DNA from: Geothrix sp. PMB-07
GTDB taxonomy: Bacteria > Acidobacteriota > Holophagae > Holophagales > Holophagaceae
DNA length: 64,000 nucleotides
Assembly (NCBI RefSeq): GCF_030758935.1
Contig: NZ_CP132333.1
Span: 640,992 to 704,991 of the forward strand
Direction: 5' to 3'
A program made the position numbers and the translations under genes. This document shows, piece after piece, positions 36,002-45,836 of this stretch. Each line of letters opens with the position of its first letter. The stretch's first letter is position 1. Under the pieces are notes generated by a model that saw only the letters and a list, made by a program, of their open reading frames with translations, was not told the origin of the DNA and did not search any database.

Positions 36002-36504
36002 CAGACCCTCGTCCACTTGGAGAGCTCTCGCCGCCAGCGCAGCACCTTCAGGTGGCCCTTGCCGTTGAGGCGCATGCAGAGGGCTTCCTTGCCATTGTTG
36101 ACGAACCAGGCGCTGGCCAGGGTGGTGTGGCGGGGCGTGACGGTGATGAGGGGATGGGATTCGCCGGTGCGTGCGGCCAGGGGGTCGGCGTCCATGTCCG
36201 GTGGCAAGGGGATGTGGGCGGGCTTGCCCCACTTCACGCCACGACTCAATTGCACGGGCAGGTGTTCGCCTGCGCCGCTGGCCTTGCCCAGGGCCACCGT
36301 GACATCGGTGCCGCGGGCGCGGGCCAGGGTAAAGGCTTGGTCCAGGCTGCCGACGATCTCCTGATGGGCGGCGGCGAGTTCCGTCGATCCGGTGTCCCAG
36401 GCGGCGGTGACCACGCCCGCGAGAAGCGCGATCAGGGCCATGACGACCGTGAGTTCGAGCAGGGAGGTGCCCCGCTGGGAAGTGCGTCGGCAGTCCAGAC
36501 TCAT
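36001..36504 (-). CDS. GspH/FimT-family minor pseudopilin
   Basis: 167 residues. A prepilin peptidase site and hydrophobic stalk, RGTSLLELTVVMALIALLAG (Gly/Thr junction, Glu at +5), are followed by a globular domain ending LKVLRWRRELSKWTRV. It is a minor type IV pilus or type II secretion pseudopilin. Neighbours comEA (10 bp upstream) and radC hint at a DNA-uptake context. A translation-coupled paralogue follows. Confidence 0.85.
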   Translation of the reverse strand: MSLDCRRTSQRGTSLLELTVVMALIALLAGVVTAAWDTGSTELAAAHQEIVGSLDQAFTLARARGTDVTVALGKASGAGEHLPVQLSRGVKWGKPAHIPLPPDMDADPLAARTGESHPLITVTPRHTTLASAWFVNNGKEALCMRLNGKGHLKVLRWRRELSKWTRV

Positions 36505-36513
36505 GGCGCGCTC

Positions 36514-36828
36514 CTAGTTCTTGGCAGCCGCAGGGCGCGGCGCAGAGGTGGCAGCCAGGAAGGGCTTCAGCTTGGCGAAGGATTTTTCGCCGATGCCCTT
36601 CACGTTCATCAGTTCTTCAGGCCGCTGGAAGCCGCCGTGCTGTTTGCGGAAGGCGATGATCCGCTCGGCGGTTTTCTGCCCGACGCGAGGAAGCTGCATC
36701 AACTCTGTCACCGAGGCGGTGTTCAAATTGATGGGCCGTTGGGGTGCCCGCGGGGCGCGATCCGGGGCAGCGGATAGGGGAAGGGCCAGGGCGAGTGCCA
36801 AGGCCAGAGCAGAGAAGGGGTTGGACAT
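36514..36828 (-). CDS. ComEA-type helix-hairpin-helix DNA-binding protein
   Basis: 104 residues. A signal peptide (about 1-21) is followed by tandem HhH motifs INLNTASVTELMQLPRVGQKTAERI and LMNVKGIGEKSFAKL. ComEA homologues bind double-stranded DNA in the periplasm during transformation. It is the first gene of a minus operon with two pseudopilin-like genes. The region upstream is the AT-rich island. Confidence 0.85.
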   Translation of the reverse strand: MSNPFSALALALALALPLSAAPDRAPRAPQRPINLNTASVTELMQLPRVGQKTAERIIAFRKQHGGFQRPEELMNVKGIGEKSFAKLKPFLAATSAPRPAAAKN

Positions 36829-36874
36829 GGTTGCCTCCTTTCAGGCAAGGCAAACCAAATCCAGAGTTGTGCCA

Positions 36875-37030
36875 CTTTTTAAAGCCTTTTATTTCTTTAT
36901 TTACACGTAGTTATAAAATATTCTAGTCATCAATAAATGACAAATATTTATAAAATTTAAATATCTCGTTTATTTTTAATTTTTATATTTTGTAACTATT
37001 TTATTACAAAATATAAAAACAAGACAGGTT
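36875..37030. promoter_or_regulatory. AT-rich island with perfect 16-bp inverted repeat
   Basis: About 150 bp of nearly pure A/T lies inside a GC-rich chromosome, in the 404-bp gap between the divergent comEA and ahcY genes. It contains arms TTTTTATATTTTGTAA (36980-36995) and TTACAAAATATAAAAA (37004-37019) with an 8-nt loop, and a second imperfect palindrome around 36912-36955. It could be a promoter/UP region, a nucleoid-protein site, or a relic of foreign DNA. No ORF of note. Confidence 0.6.
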
Positions 37031-37085
37031 GTATTGTTGCAAAAAACAGACTCCCTATATCCCTGTCGGGACCGATTATCCTGGG

Positions 37086-37169
37086 AGGGTCCGAGGAGCG
37101 CTGCAGGACCCGGCAGATGGCTGCGCGGGATCTCAGGCTCGGACACTTCTCCAAGGAACGGCGCTCACC
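37086..37169 (+). ncRNA. S-adenosylhomocysteine (SAH) riboswitch
   Basis: A stem P1 (GTCCGAG at 37089-37095 and CTCGGAC at 37138-37144) closes the conserved core GAGGAGCGCTGCAGGACC, and GAGCGC pairs with GCGCTC (37161-37166) as the characteristic pseudoknot. This matches the SAH riboswitch consensus that precedes ahcY, where SAH binding turns expression on. It lies 64 bp before the ahcY start, so control of translation or termination is likely. Confidence 0.9.
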
Positions 37170-37232
37170 TCAACCCAGCAGCGGGTCGATGAGGTGGCTC
37201 CCACCCTTCGCCCGACCCTTCGAGGAGGTCCC

Positions 37233-38630
<1,398 letters not shown>

Positions 38631-38668
38631 GGATTCCTGATCCATCGAAACGCTCTGCGTTTCAGCTT

Positions 38669-38701
38669 GCACGGCGCCGCGAGGCGCCGTGCTTGTTTGT
38701 T
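38669..38701 (+). terminator. rho-independent terminator of ahcY
   Basis: A perfect 10-bp stem (GCACGGCGCC and GGCGCCGTGC) with a GCGA tetraloop is followed by TTGTTTGTT, 38 bp past the ahcY stop. Confidence 0.9.
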
Positions 38702-38746
38702 GACGACCGCTTCGTCAGGATGAAGCCATCACCTTCGGGAGCATGC

Positions 38747-39916
38747 ATGCGGTCCTGGTCGATGGGCATTCTTCTCGTCCTCGCGGTGGCGCTGGCCGGT
38801 GCTGGCGGCGCGGGCCTGGTGCTGTGGCTGCAGGGGCGCAAGACGCCTGCGCCCCAGGTGCCCTCGCCAGGGGTGGAGGCGCCGCTCGCGGAGGTTCCGA
38901 TGCCGCAGAAGGAATCCGCGACGAGCCCGGTCGCTTCGCCCTCGATCGAAGAAGTCATCGCCAAGGCCATGCCCGCCGTGGTGCTGGTGGAAACCTCCTC
39001 GGGCCGGGGCAGTGCCTTCTTCGTGGACCGGGACCGGCTCATCACCAACCACCACGTGGTGGTGGGGCAGAGCTACGTGAAGCTGCGCCTTTCCGACAAC
39101 CGCACCCTGGATGCCGCCATCGCCACCACCTCCCAGGACTATGATCTCGCCGTGCTGCGCATCATGGGTTCCGCGCCCGAGCATGCCGTCCTCAGCCTGG
39201 GTACCATCCAGGACGTGCGCCAGGGGCAGGAGGTGCTGGCCATCGGCACGCCCATGGGAGTGTTCCAGAACACCGTCACCCGGGGCATCGTCAGCAGCCT
39301 GCGCCAGCTGGACAAGGTGGTGGTGCTCCAGACGGACACGGCCCTGAACCCCGGCAACAGCGGGGGGCCGCTCATCGATCACGCAGGCCGGGTGGTGGGC
39401 ATCAATACCATGGGCTTCCGGGGCAGCCAGGGCCTGAATTTCGCCGTGGCCATCGATCATGCCAAGGCCCTCATGGAGGGGCGGCCTCTGCCCATCGCCT
39501 TCGTCACGCCTCCCACCGATGGCAACCTCAAGGGGCTCTTGCCCGGCGCCGGGGCCAGCGAAAGCGACCAGGCCCGCGAGGAGGGCACCAAACGCTACGC
39601 TGCTCAACTGGTGGCCCTGGCCCGCTCCGCGGATCAGCTGGAATCCTCCTTCGCCTATTTTTTGGCTTACTACTGGGATGGGAAGGTGGTCGGTAGTTTC
39701 GATCGGAATTTTTACGCCCTATGGGAACGTGGCGCCCTCCAGGGGAATCCGGTGAAGGGGCACGAATCGGAAGTGGCCCGCATGCGCGCGGCGGCGGACC
39801 TGTTCCGGGAACGCTCCCGTGAGGTGGAGGACCTGGCCCGCAAGGCCGATGTCTTCCCCGGTACCCGCCGGGATCTGCGGCAACGGCTCCGCCTTGACCA
39901 CCGGGAGTTGGAGTGA
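38747..39916 (+). CDS. trypsin-like serine protease, HtrA-like without PDZ
   Basis: 389 residues from the ATG at 38747, behind GGGAG; the earlier ATG (38720) has a poorly spaced site. A membrane anchor or signal (about 5-24) and a Pro-rich linker precede the S1C protease core with TNHHVVVG (His), SQDYDLAVLRI (Asp) and LNPGNSGGPLID (Ser). There is no PDZ domain; residues about 250-389 form a helical tail with conserved aromatic stretches (FAYFLAYYWDGKV). It probably acts in envelope protein quality control. Confidence 0.88.
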   Translation: MRSWSMGILLVLAVALAGAGGAGLVLWLQGRKTPAPQVPSPGVEAPLAEVPMPQKESATSPVASPSIEEVIAKAMPAVVLVETSSGRGSAFFVDRDRLITNHHVVVGQSYVKLRLSDNRTLDAAIATTSQDYDLAVLRIMGSAPEHAVLSLGTIQDVRQGQEVLAIGTPMGVFQNTVTRGIVSSLRQLDKVVVLQTDTALNPGNSGGPLIDHAGRVVGINTMGFRGSQGLNFAVAIDHAKALMEGRPLPIAFVTPPTDGNLKGLLPGAGASESDQAREEGTKRYAAQLVALARSADQLESSFAYFLAYYWDGKVVGSFDRNFYALWERGALQGNPVKGHESEVARMRAAADLFRERSREVEDLARKADVFPGTRRDLRQRLRLDHRELE

Positions 39917-39964
39917 GGCTGGAGCGGCCACCTTTTGTATGATCAGGGGAGGACGGGAGCTCGC

Positions 39965-40495
39965 ATGGCCGAAGAGAAAAAAGAACCCTGGCTGAACCTG
40001 CTGGCCCTCACGACGGTGATTCTGGCCGTCTGCGCGACGCTGGCCACCTTCAAGGGGGGCGGTTATTCCACGAAGACGGTGTTGAGCCAGGCGCAGGCTT
40101 CGGACGAGTGGGCGCATTACCAGGCCAAGGGCATCAAGGGGAACCTCTACGAAGTGGAGGCCATGCGCCTGAAGCGGGAGATCGAGCTGGCGCCGAAAGC
40201 CTCCAAGGAGGTGCTGGAGAAGAGCCTGGCTGATGTGGAAAAGAAGGTCGCCAAGTACGAAGGCGAAAAGGCCGAGATTGACAAGACGGCGCGCGGCTAT
40301 GAGGCGGCCAAGGCCGAAGCGCAGAAGCACGGTGCACCCTTTGGCTTGGCCGTGATCTTCCTGCAAATCGCCATCCTGCTTTCCTCCATCGCGGCCCTGA
40401 TGAAGAAGCAGCCTGTCTACTGGGCGGGTCTCGTGGTGGGTGTGGTGGGGCTCGTCTACTTCGCCAACGGCTTCTTCCTGTTCTTCCGCGTCTGA
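39965..40495 (+). CDS. DUF4337-like membrane protein
   Basis: 176 residues from the ATG at 39965 behind GGGAG. An N-terminal TM (about 10-27), a long charged coiled-coil segment (about 60-125, ELAPKASKEVLEKSLADVEKK) and two C-terminal TMs match DUF4337-type proteins of unknown function. It overlaps the Nudix gene by one base (TGATG). Confidence 0.75.
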   Translation: MAEEKKEPWLNLLALTTVILAVCATLATFKGGGYSTKTVLSQAQASDEWAHYQAKGIKGNLYEVEAMRLKREIELAPKASKEVLEKSLADVEKKVAKYEGEKAEIDKTARGYEAAKAEAQKHGAPFGLAVIFLQIAILLSSIAALMKKQPVYWAGLVVGVVGLVYFANGFFLFFRV

Positions 40496-40938
40496 TGTGG
40501 GCGCTCACCGTTGCCGCCATCATCGAGCGTGAAGGCCACTTCCTTTTTGTAGAAGAGCCCGACAAGGTCACGGGCTTGCCCGTCATCAATCAGCCCGCGG
40601 GCCACGTGGAGCCCGGCGAAGCCTTGCTGGACGCCGTGCGCCGCGAGGTGCACGAGGAGACCGGCCTGGCCTTCACGCCCGAAGCCATTGTGGGGATCTA
40701 CCCCTTGCTGGCCGCCAACGGGAAGGACTACCTCCGCGTGTGTTTCTGGGGCACTGTGCCGGAAGGGGCAAACGCCGCACCCCAGGATGCCGACATCCTC
40801 CGCTGCCACTGGCTCACCCGCGAGGAACTGAGGAGGGCCGCTCTGCGCTCGGGCTGGGTGCTGGGCTGCCTCGATGATGCCCTGGCCGGACGTCGCTTCC
40901 CGCTGGAGCTGGTGGCCAATATCCGCGTCGAACGCTGA
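40495..40938 (+). CDS. Nudix hydrolase, NudJ-like
   Basis: 147 residues with the complete Nudix box GHVEPGEALLDAVRREVHEETGL (about 38-60) binding Mg and diphosphate. The short form, with VAAIIEREGHFLFVEE and ANGKDYLRVCFWG, resembles NudJ/YmfB phosphatases acting on thiamine pyrophosphate precursors or nucleoside di/triphosphates. It is translationally coupled to the DUF4337 gene, though the proteins are not known to be related. Confidence 0.9.
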   Translation: MWALTVAAIIEREGHFLFVEEPDKVTGLPVINQPAGHVEPGEALLDAVRREVHEETGLAFTPEAIVGIYPLLAANGKDYLRVCFWGTVPEGANAAPQDADILRCHWLTREELRRAALRSGWVLGCLDDALAGRRFPLELVANIRVER

Positions 40939-40939
40939 A

Positions 40940-41416
40940 TCACTTCTTTCGCAGCCAGATGGCGCCGACCACGGAGGTGAGGAAGCCCGTCACCATGGTG
41001 CCGATGGCGCCGGCCATGGCGCTGGCGCGGGGCGTCTGCATGGCGGCGCCGGCCTTGACGGCGGCTTCGATCTGTTCGGCGCCGAGGCCCTGCTTGGCCA
41101 TCATCGCGCGGCCCAGAGCCTCGATGTCCTGGAAGTAGTGGGGGAAGACCACGGTGGTGAAGAGGATGCTGCCCCAGTAGATGAGGATCGAAGCCAGCAG
41201 GGAGATGCTCACGCCGTTCCACACCTGGCGGCCGTAACCGCTGACGGGGGCCAGACCGCGGAGGGCCCAGACCAGGATGCCGATCTGCAGAGGCACCACC
41301 AGCCAGAACAGGAAGAGCAGGCTGGGATTCTTGTACCAGCCGGTGAAGCCCATGACGAAGGTCCAGGCAGCCACGGAAAGCCCGAGGATCAGACCGGCGC
41401 GGAGGGTGGGATGCAT
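40940..41416 (-). CDS. DUF4199-like membrane protein
   Basis: 158 residues with four hydrophobic spans (about 7-23, 32-50, 73-93, 132-152) and an amphipathic stretch IEALGRAMMAKQGLGAEQIE, in the DUF4199 style. Function unknown. It converges with the Nudix gene (1-bp gap) and starts 7 bp after the SDR stop on the same strand. Confidence 0.75.
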   Translation of the reverse strand: MHPTLRAGLILGLSVAAWTFVMGFTGWYKNPSLLFLFWLVVPLQIGILVWALRGLAPVSGYGRQVWNGVSISLLASILIYWGSILFTTVVFPHYFQDIEALGRAMMAKQGLGAEQIEAAVKAGAAMQTPRASAMAGAIGTMVTGFLTSVVGAIWLRKK

Positions 41417-41423
41417 GGGAACC

Positions 41424-42167
41424 TCAGAAGACGTGGATGCCGCCGTTCACGGGCAGGGTGGCGCCGGTGACGAAGCCCGACTGGAGGAGGCCGACGACGG
41501 CCTGGGCCACGTCTTCAGCCTGGCCATTGCGGCGCAGAGGCGTGTGGTCGGCGGTGGCCTGCTTGTGCTTCTCCGGCAGGTGCGCGGTGGCATCCGTCTC
41601 GGTGAGGCCCGGGGCCACGGCATTCACGCGGATGCCCATGGGGCCCAGTTCGCAGGCCAAGGCGCGCACGAAGCCCTCCAGGCCCGCCTTCGCGGCGCTG
41701 TGGGCGCAGAAACCCCAGCCGGGGTGGCGGGCCAGGCCGCTGGTGATGGCCACGATGGCGCCATCCTTCCGGGCCAGCATCTGCGGCAGCACGGCCTGGC
41801 AGCCGTGAAAGGCGGCCCCCAGCTCGCCGGTGAGCTTGGCCTCGAAGGCCTGCCAGGGGTACTGGGCGAAGGCGGCCATGGGAAAACCGATGGAGGCGTT
41901 GAGCACCAGGATGCCGATGGGCCCCAGCTGGGCCTGCACGGTGGCGGCCATGGCCTCGAGCTGGGCGCGATCCCGGGCATCGGCTTTCACGGCCAAGGCG
42001 CGGCCACCGGTTGCAATGATGTCATCCACCACCGCGTGAGCCGCAGCCTCGGAGCCGAAGTAGTTCACGGCCACGGCCACGCCTTGCGCGGCCAGAGCCT
42101 TGGCCACGGCTGCGCCGATGCCGCGACTGGCTCCGGTGACGAGGGCGACTTGGCCAGCGAGGGACAT
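41424..42167 (-). CDS. short-chain dehydrogenase/reductase with altered active site
   Basis: 247 residues from the ATG at 42167; the longer frame lacks a site. The Rossmann motif TGASRGIGAA, LVLNASIG (NAG-like) and the C-terminal FVTGATLPVNGG place it in the classical SDR family (3-oxoacyl-reductase-like). The catalytic YxxxK reads HSAAK in GFCAHSAAKAGLEGF, so His replaces Tyr while the Lys and the Ser (AITSG) remain. It may be a pseudo-enzyme or use an altered mechanism. Substrate unknown. Confidence 0.85.
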   Translation of the reverse strand: MSLAGQVALVTGASRGIGAAVAKALAAQGVAVAVNYFGSEAAAHAVVDDIIATGGRALAVKADARDRAQLEAMAATVQAQLGPIGILVLNASIGFPMAAFAQYPWQAFEAKLTGELGAAFHGCQAVLPQMLARKDGAIVAITSGLARHPGWGFCAHSAAKAGLEGFVRALACELGPMGIRVNAVAPGLTETDATAHLPEKHKQATADHTPLRRNGQAEDVAQAVVGLLQSGFVTGATLPVNGGIHVF

Positions 42168-42217
42168 GGGCGGCTCCTTGGGATCGGCTCCGATTCTGCG
42201 CCGGAGAAGCGCAGGCC

Positions 42218-42718
42218 TCAAGCCTCGCCCAGCTCCGCGATGGACATGCCTTGGGTGGCGCCAGCCTCGCCGGTGAGCGCTCGGCGCAGGTAGCCCGCCT
42301 GGCCCAGATGGAAGGCGAGGTGCGTGGCGAGATGCAAAAGGAAGCGGCTTGTGGGGGGACGCAGGCCGTAGAGTTCCTGGGGGAAGGGGGCTTCCAGCTG
42401 ATCCGGGGCCAGGGCCGCCAGACCCGTTTCCAGCTCCCGCAGGGCCGTGGCGAGCAGGGCCGCCACCTCGGCGCGCGTGCCTTCCCGTTGGGCGAATTCC
42501 TGATCGCGCTGGCGCACGTAACCGGTGGCGCCAAAGACCGCCCCGAGGAAGTGGCGCAGGTTGCCCGTCACATGCAGGGCCAGGTTGCCCGCGCTGTTTC
42601 TGATGCCCGGTACGGCGCGCCAGAGCGAGGTGTCGTCAGGGAAGCTCTCCACCTCGCGGATGAAGCAGCGGAGGTCGCGGCGCAACAGGATGAGGAGATC
42701 GGCGGTGAAGGGGGTCAT
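42218..42718 (-). CDS. DinB-family four-helix protein
   Basis: 166 residues from the ATG at 42718 (a longer frame begins in the palindromic intergenic region). Four helices with the metal-site histidines in NLALHVTGNLRHFLG and FLLHLATHLAFHLGQAGYLRR match DinB/DUF1572-type proteins, some of which are thiol-S-transferases. It is 50 bp upstream of the SDR on the same strand. Confidence 0.8.
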   Translation of the reverse strand: MTPFTADLLILLRRDLRCFIREVESFPDDTSLWRAVPGIRNSAGNLALHVTGNLRHFLGAVFGATGYVRQRDQEFAQREGTRAEVAALLATALRELETGLAALAPDQLEAPFPQELYGLRPPTSRFLLHLATHLAFHLGQAGYLRRALTGEAGATQGMSIAELGEA

Positions 42719-42741
42719 GGGCACTCCATCAGGACATGATC

Positions 42742-42860
42742 TTTGCCACAGATGAACATAGATGAACACGGATGGAAACCTGAGAGCCTTGATCCGTGTT
42801 CACCCCCCCGCCAACGCATGCGCTGGCGGGGACCTTACGTCGTGTTCATCCGTGGCTTAT
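42742..42860. repeat. palindromic intergenic element between dinB-like gene and glutaminase
   Basis: An inverted repeat with outer arms GCCACAGATGAACATAGATG and its complement (CGTGTTCATCCGTGGC) encloses an inner hairpin CCCCGCCAaCGCATGCGcTGGCGGGG (42808-42833 region). It resembles the CACAGATGAACACGGATG repeats widespread in bacterial chromosomes. It may be mobile or structural and overlaps the spurious 5' extension of the glutaminase frame. Confidence 0.55.
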
Positions 42861-42869
42861 TCTCAAGCC

Positions 42870-43781
42870 ATGGACCTTCAAGCGCTACTCGATGACATCG
42901 CCCGCGAGGCGGCCCCCTTTGCGGCGCAGGGCAAGGTGGCGGACTACATTCCGGCCCTGGCAGCGGTGGATTCGGCCCAGTTCGGCATCGCCCTGGCCAC
43001 GGTGGAGGGCCCGGTTCTGGGCAGCGGGGACTGGCGCACACCCTTCTCCATCCAGAGCGTGTCCAAGGCCTTCTCGCTGGCTCTGGTGCTGGCCCAGGAT
43101 GGCGAGGCCCTGTGGAAGCGCGTGGGCTTGGAACCTTCGGGCAACCCCTTCAACTCGCTGGTGCAGCTCGAATACGAGAAGGGCATCCCCCGCAATCCGT
43201 TCATCAATGCCGGGGCTCTCATCCTCGTCGACCGCCTGCTCTCGCAGAGCGGTGACTCCTTCGGAACCCTTCGCGCTTTCCTGCGGGAGGAGAGCGGCAA
43301 TGCTTCGCTGGACCTGGATGCGGAAGTGGCCGCCTCCGAGGCGGGCCACGGCCACCGCAACGCGGCGCTGGCTCACTTCATGGCCAGCTGCGGCAACCTG
43401 GAAAACCCTGTGGGGCAGGTGCTCGATCACTACTTCCGTCAGTGCAGCCTGCGCATGAGCTGCGCAGACCTGGCCAAGGCGGGCCTCTTCCTGGCCAGCC
43501 ACGGGCTGCGCGCGGATGGCTCGCGCCTGCTCAGCCGCAGCGAGGCCAAGCGCATCAACGCCATCATGCTCACCTGCGGCACCTACGATGCGGCGGGCGA
43601 CTTCGCCTACCGCGTGGGCCTGCCGGGCAAGAGCGGCGTGGGTGGCGGCATTCTCGCCGTGCTGCCAGGGCGCGGCACCCTCTGCGTGTGGAGCCCCGCC
43701 CTGGATGCGCACGGCAACAGCGTGGCCGGTGTGGAGGCCCTGGACCGCTTCACCACCCGCACGGGCTGGTCGGTGTTCTGA
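42870..43781 (+). CDS. glsA: glutaminase
   Basis: 303 residues from the ATG at 42870 (longer frame reads the palindromic repeat). IQSVSKAFSLALVL holds the SxxK catalytic Ser/Lys, and EPSGNPFNSLVQLEYEKGIPRNPFINAGA and GVGGGILAVLPGRGTLCVWSP match the serine-dependent glutaminase family. It hydrolyses glutamine to glutamate and ammonia in the cytoplasm. Typical length (about 308 aa). Confidence 0.95.
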   Translation: MDLQALLDDIAREAAPFAAQGKVADYIPALAAVDSAQFGIALATVEGPVLGSGDWRTPFSIQSVSKAFSLALVLAQDGEALWKRVGLEPSGNPFNSLVQLEYEKGIPRNPFINAGALILVDRLLSQSGDSFGTLRAFLREESGNASLDLDAEVAASEAGHGHRNAALAHFMASCGNLENPVGQVLDHYFRQCSLRMSCADLAKAGLFLASHGLRADGSRLLSRSEAKRINAIMLTCGTYDAAGDFAYRVGLPGKSGVGGGILAVLPGRGTLCVWSPALDAHGNSVAGVEALDRFTTRTGWSVF

Positions 43782-43789
43782 AGGGCGAG

Positions 43790-44242
43790 CTACTTCCGGC
43801 TGAGCAGCGCCAGGCCTGCCAGCACCAGTAGGATGCCCGCGGCCTTGGTGAGGGAGAACGTCTCGCGGAAGACCGCGATGGCGATGGGGATGAGCACCAG
43901 GCTTGCCGCGCCGTTTACCGCCACGCCGGACCATTGCATGGAGCCACCCGCCCGGAAGGCCATCAGAAAGCCCACTTCGATGAGCAGCACGCCCACACCC
44001 AGGACCAGTGCCACCCAGGGCCCGCTGCCCTGGGCCAGGCCCGCGAAGGCCAAGCGCCACGGGTTGCCGGGGCCAGCGGCCTGCAGGAAAGGCAGGGCCA
44101 CGAGGCTGAGGAGGAAAGCCACGGCGTAGGCGGCCATGAGCATGGCCATGGGGTTCACGGTGACGGGCACGCATTTCTGGGCGAGCTGGTAGATCACCAC
44201 GCCGAGGGCGGCCACAGCCAGGAAAAGCAGTTCGGGTTTCAA
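43790..44242 (-). CDS. EamA/DMT-type small transporter-like membrane protein
   Basis: 150 residues with about four to five TM helices, ending [25 protein letters not shown], typical of the half-size EamA/drug-metabolite transporters. The start TTG at 44242 overlaps the rlmF stop (TTGA), so an ATG further in is possible. Substrate unknown; half-size members act as dimers. Confidence 0.75.
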   Translation of the reverse strand: MKPELLFLAVAALGVVIYQLAQKCVPVTVNPMAMLMAAYAVAFLLSLVALPFLQAAGPGNPWRLAFAGLAQGSGPWVALVLGVGVLLIEVGFLMAFRAGGSMQWSGVAVNGAASLVLIPIAIAVFRETFSLTKAAGILLVLAGLALLSRK

Positions 44243-45216
44243 GCCAGCTCCGGTGTTGATGTCGGATGGAAGGCCCGCCGCGCCGCCACATCCAGGAAGC
44301 TCCAGGCCACGAAGCGGCTCTGCTTCTGGCCCTGGGCCATGGCCACGGTGCGGATCTCGCGGGCTTCCGCATGACGGAGGGCGCGATGGATGGCGGGAAG
44401 GGACTTGGAGCTCGACACCAGGGATGTGAACCAGCCCACGCGATCACCCAGGTCGAGGCCTTCGGCGATCATGCGGCGGATGAAGCCTGCCTCGCCGCCC
44501 TCGCACCAGAGTTCGGGGCCCTGGCCGCCAAAGTTGCGCGCCGACCCACCGGCATTCTTGCCCAATTTGCGCCACTTCTGCTCGGCCGCCTCGCGAGCTT
44601 CCCGGGCCGAGCCGTGGAAGGGCGGATTGCAGAGGGTCAGGTCGAACCGCTCTCCGGGCCGCACCACGCCGCGAAAGATGGCGGTTGGATCAGCCTGATG
44701 GCGCAGTTCAATGGCGCCGCTCCATTCGGGGTTGGCAGCCAGAATGCGGGAGGCCGAAGCCAGAGCCGCCGCATCGATGTCAGAGCCCACGAAGGACCAG
44801 CCGTATTCGCGGTGGCCCACGAGCGGGTAGATGGCGTTGGCGCCCACGCCCACATCCAGCACGCGCAAGCCTGGGCCGCGAGGGGGCACGCCGTTGGCAT
44901 CTTCCGCCAAGAGATCTGCCAGGTGGTGCAGGTAGTCCGACCGACCGGGAATCGGCGGGCAGAGGTAGCCACTGGGGATGTCCCAGCCGCGGATGCCGTA
45001 GGCCTCGGCCAGCAGGGCCCGGTTCAGGGCTTTCACCGCCGCGGGATTGGCGAAATCGATGGAGAGGCCGCCATGGGGCGCCTTGCGGAGGAAGGGCCCC
45101 AGTTCTGGGCTGGCCGCGACCAGCCGCTGGAAATCGTAGCCCGCCGCGTGCCGGTTGCGCGGATGCAGGCCCGGCTTGGCGGGCCGGGGACTGGCGGACT
45201 GGCGAGGAATACCCAT
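44239..45216 (-). CDS. rlmF: 23S rRNA (adenine(1618)-N(6))-methyltransferase
   Basis: 325 residues. [13 protein letters not shown] at the N-terminus, the SAM-binding [16 protein letters not shown] and the catalytic NPPF motif in [11 protein letters not shown] are the RlmF family signatures; [26 protein letters not shown] is the substrate-side loop. It methylates A1618 of 23S rRNA. The gene slightly overlaps the transporter gene downstream. Confidence 0.95.
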   Translation of the reverse strand: MGIPRQSASPRPAKPGLHPRNRHAAGYDFQRLVAASPELGPFLRKAPHGGLSIDFANPAAVKALNRALLAEAYGIRGWDIPSGYLCPPIPGRSDYLHHLADLLAEDANGVPPRGPGLRVLDVGVGANAIYPLVGHREYGWSFVGSDIDAAALASASRILAANPEWSGAIELRHQADPTAIFRGVVRPGERFDLTLCNPPFHGSAREAREAAEQKWRKLGKNAGGSARNFGGQGPELWCEGGEAGFIRRMIAEGLDLGDRVGWFTSLVSSSKSLPAIHRALRHAEAREIRTVAMAQGQKQSRFVAWSFLDVAARRAFHPTSTPELA

Positions 45217-45242
45217 CCCCTAGTGTGGGGTGGGCGCGCGTC

Positions 45243-45830
45243 TCAGGGAAGGTGTTCGCCGCCTTCGGTCTGCGCCAGGTGAACGGCCTGCCGGTGGGCC
45301 AGGAACCAGAAGAGGAAGGCGGTGATCAGGGTCAGCACCGCCAGCGTGTAGGCCAGGTTGCGGCCCTGCCAGAGGCCATCCCAGGTCTTCATGAACTCCG
45401 TGGCCAGGACATTCACCTTGCCGCCATAGAGCTCCAGATCGCGCAGGTATTTCTTGGTGTCCTCCGGCTCGTAGCCCAGGGGGTTGGCGCCTTTGGGTGC
45501 GGCGCGCAGATAGACGATGGTGGCGGTGCCCAGGCCCACGGCAAGGATGCCTGCGGTGATCTGGCGGATGCGGATCAGACGCCGTCCTGCGGAGGTGCCG
45601 AGGTGGCGCACGAAACCGCGATCAAGCTGGGCCTGGGCCGCATCATCCCGGCGCTGGAGGCCGTCGAGGATGGTGGCCCGTTCCTGGGGAGGCAGTTCAA
45701 GCCCCCGCCGGTCCAGCTCTGCCAGGGCCGCCTCCACGGCCTCGGTGCGGTAGTCGAGGTGGCGGTGCAGGTACTGCTGCAGCTCCGCATCGGAGAGGGA
45801 GGGGATGCGCGTCTGGAACGAATCGGTCAT
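45243..45830 (-). CDS. membrane protein with two TM helices (hypothetical)
   Basis: 195 residues. An N-terminal helical acidic part (SDAELQQYLHRHLDYRTEAVEAALAELDRRG), TM 1 (about 89-108) and TM 2 (about 162-180). The N-terminal pattern resembles short alpha-hairpin segments that often sit before DUF-type membrane proteins. Not assigned to a family. Confidence 0.65.
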   Translation of the reverse strand: MTDSFQTRIPSLSDAELQQYLHRHLDYRTEAVEAALAELDRRGLELPPQERATILDGLQRRDDAAQAQLDRGFVRHLGTSAGRRLIRIRQITAGILAVGLGTATIVYLRAAPKGANPLGYEPEDTKKYLRDLELYGGKVNVLATEFMKTWDGLWQGRNLAYTLAVLTLITAFLFWFLAHRQAVHLAQTEGGEHLP

Positions 45831-45836
45831 GACGTG

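Noticed and set aside
37029..37232. Upstream extension of ahcY to 37029
   Set aside because: That stretch folds as the SAH riboswitch. The GAGGAGG ribosome site and ATG at 37233 fix the start.
42742..42860. Intergenic palindrome as a small RNA or attC-like site
   Set aside because: It lacks the GTTRRRY/RYYYAAC cores and resembles a common dispersed palindrome. Kept only as a repeat.
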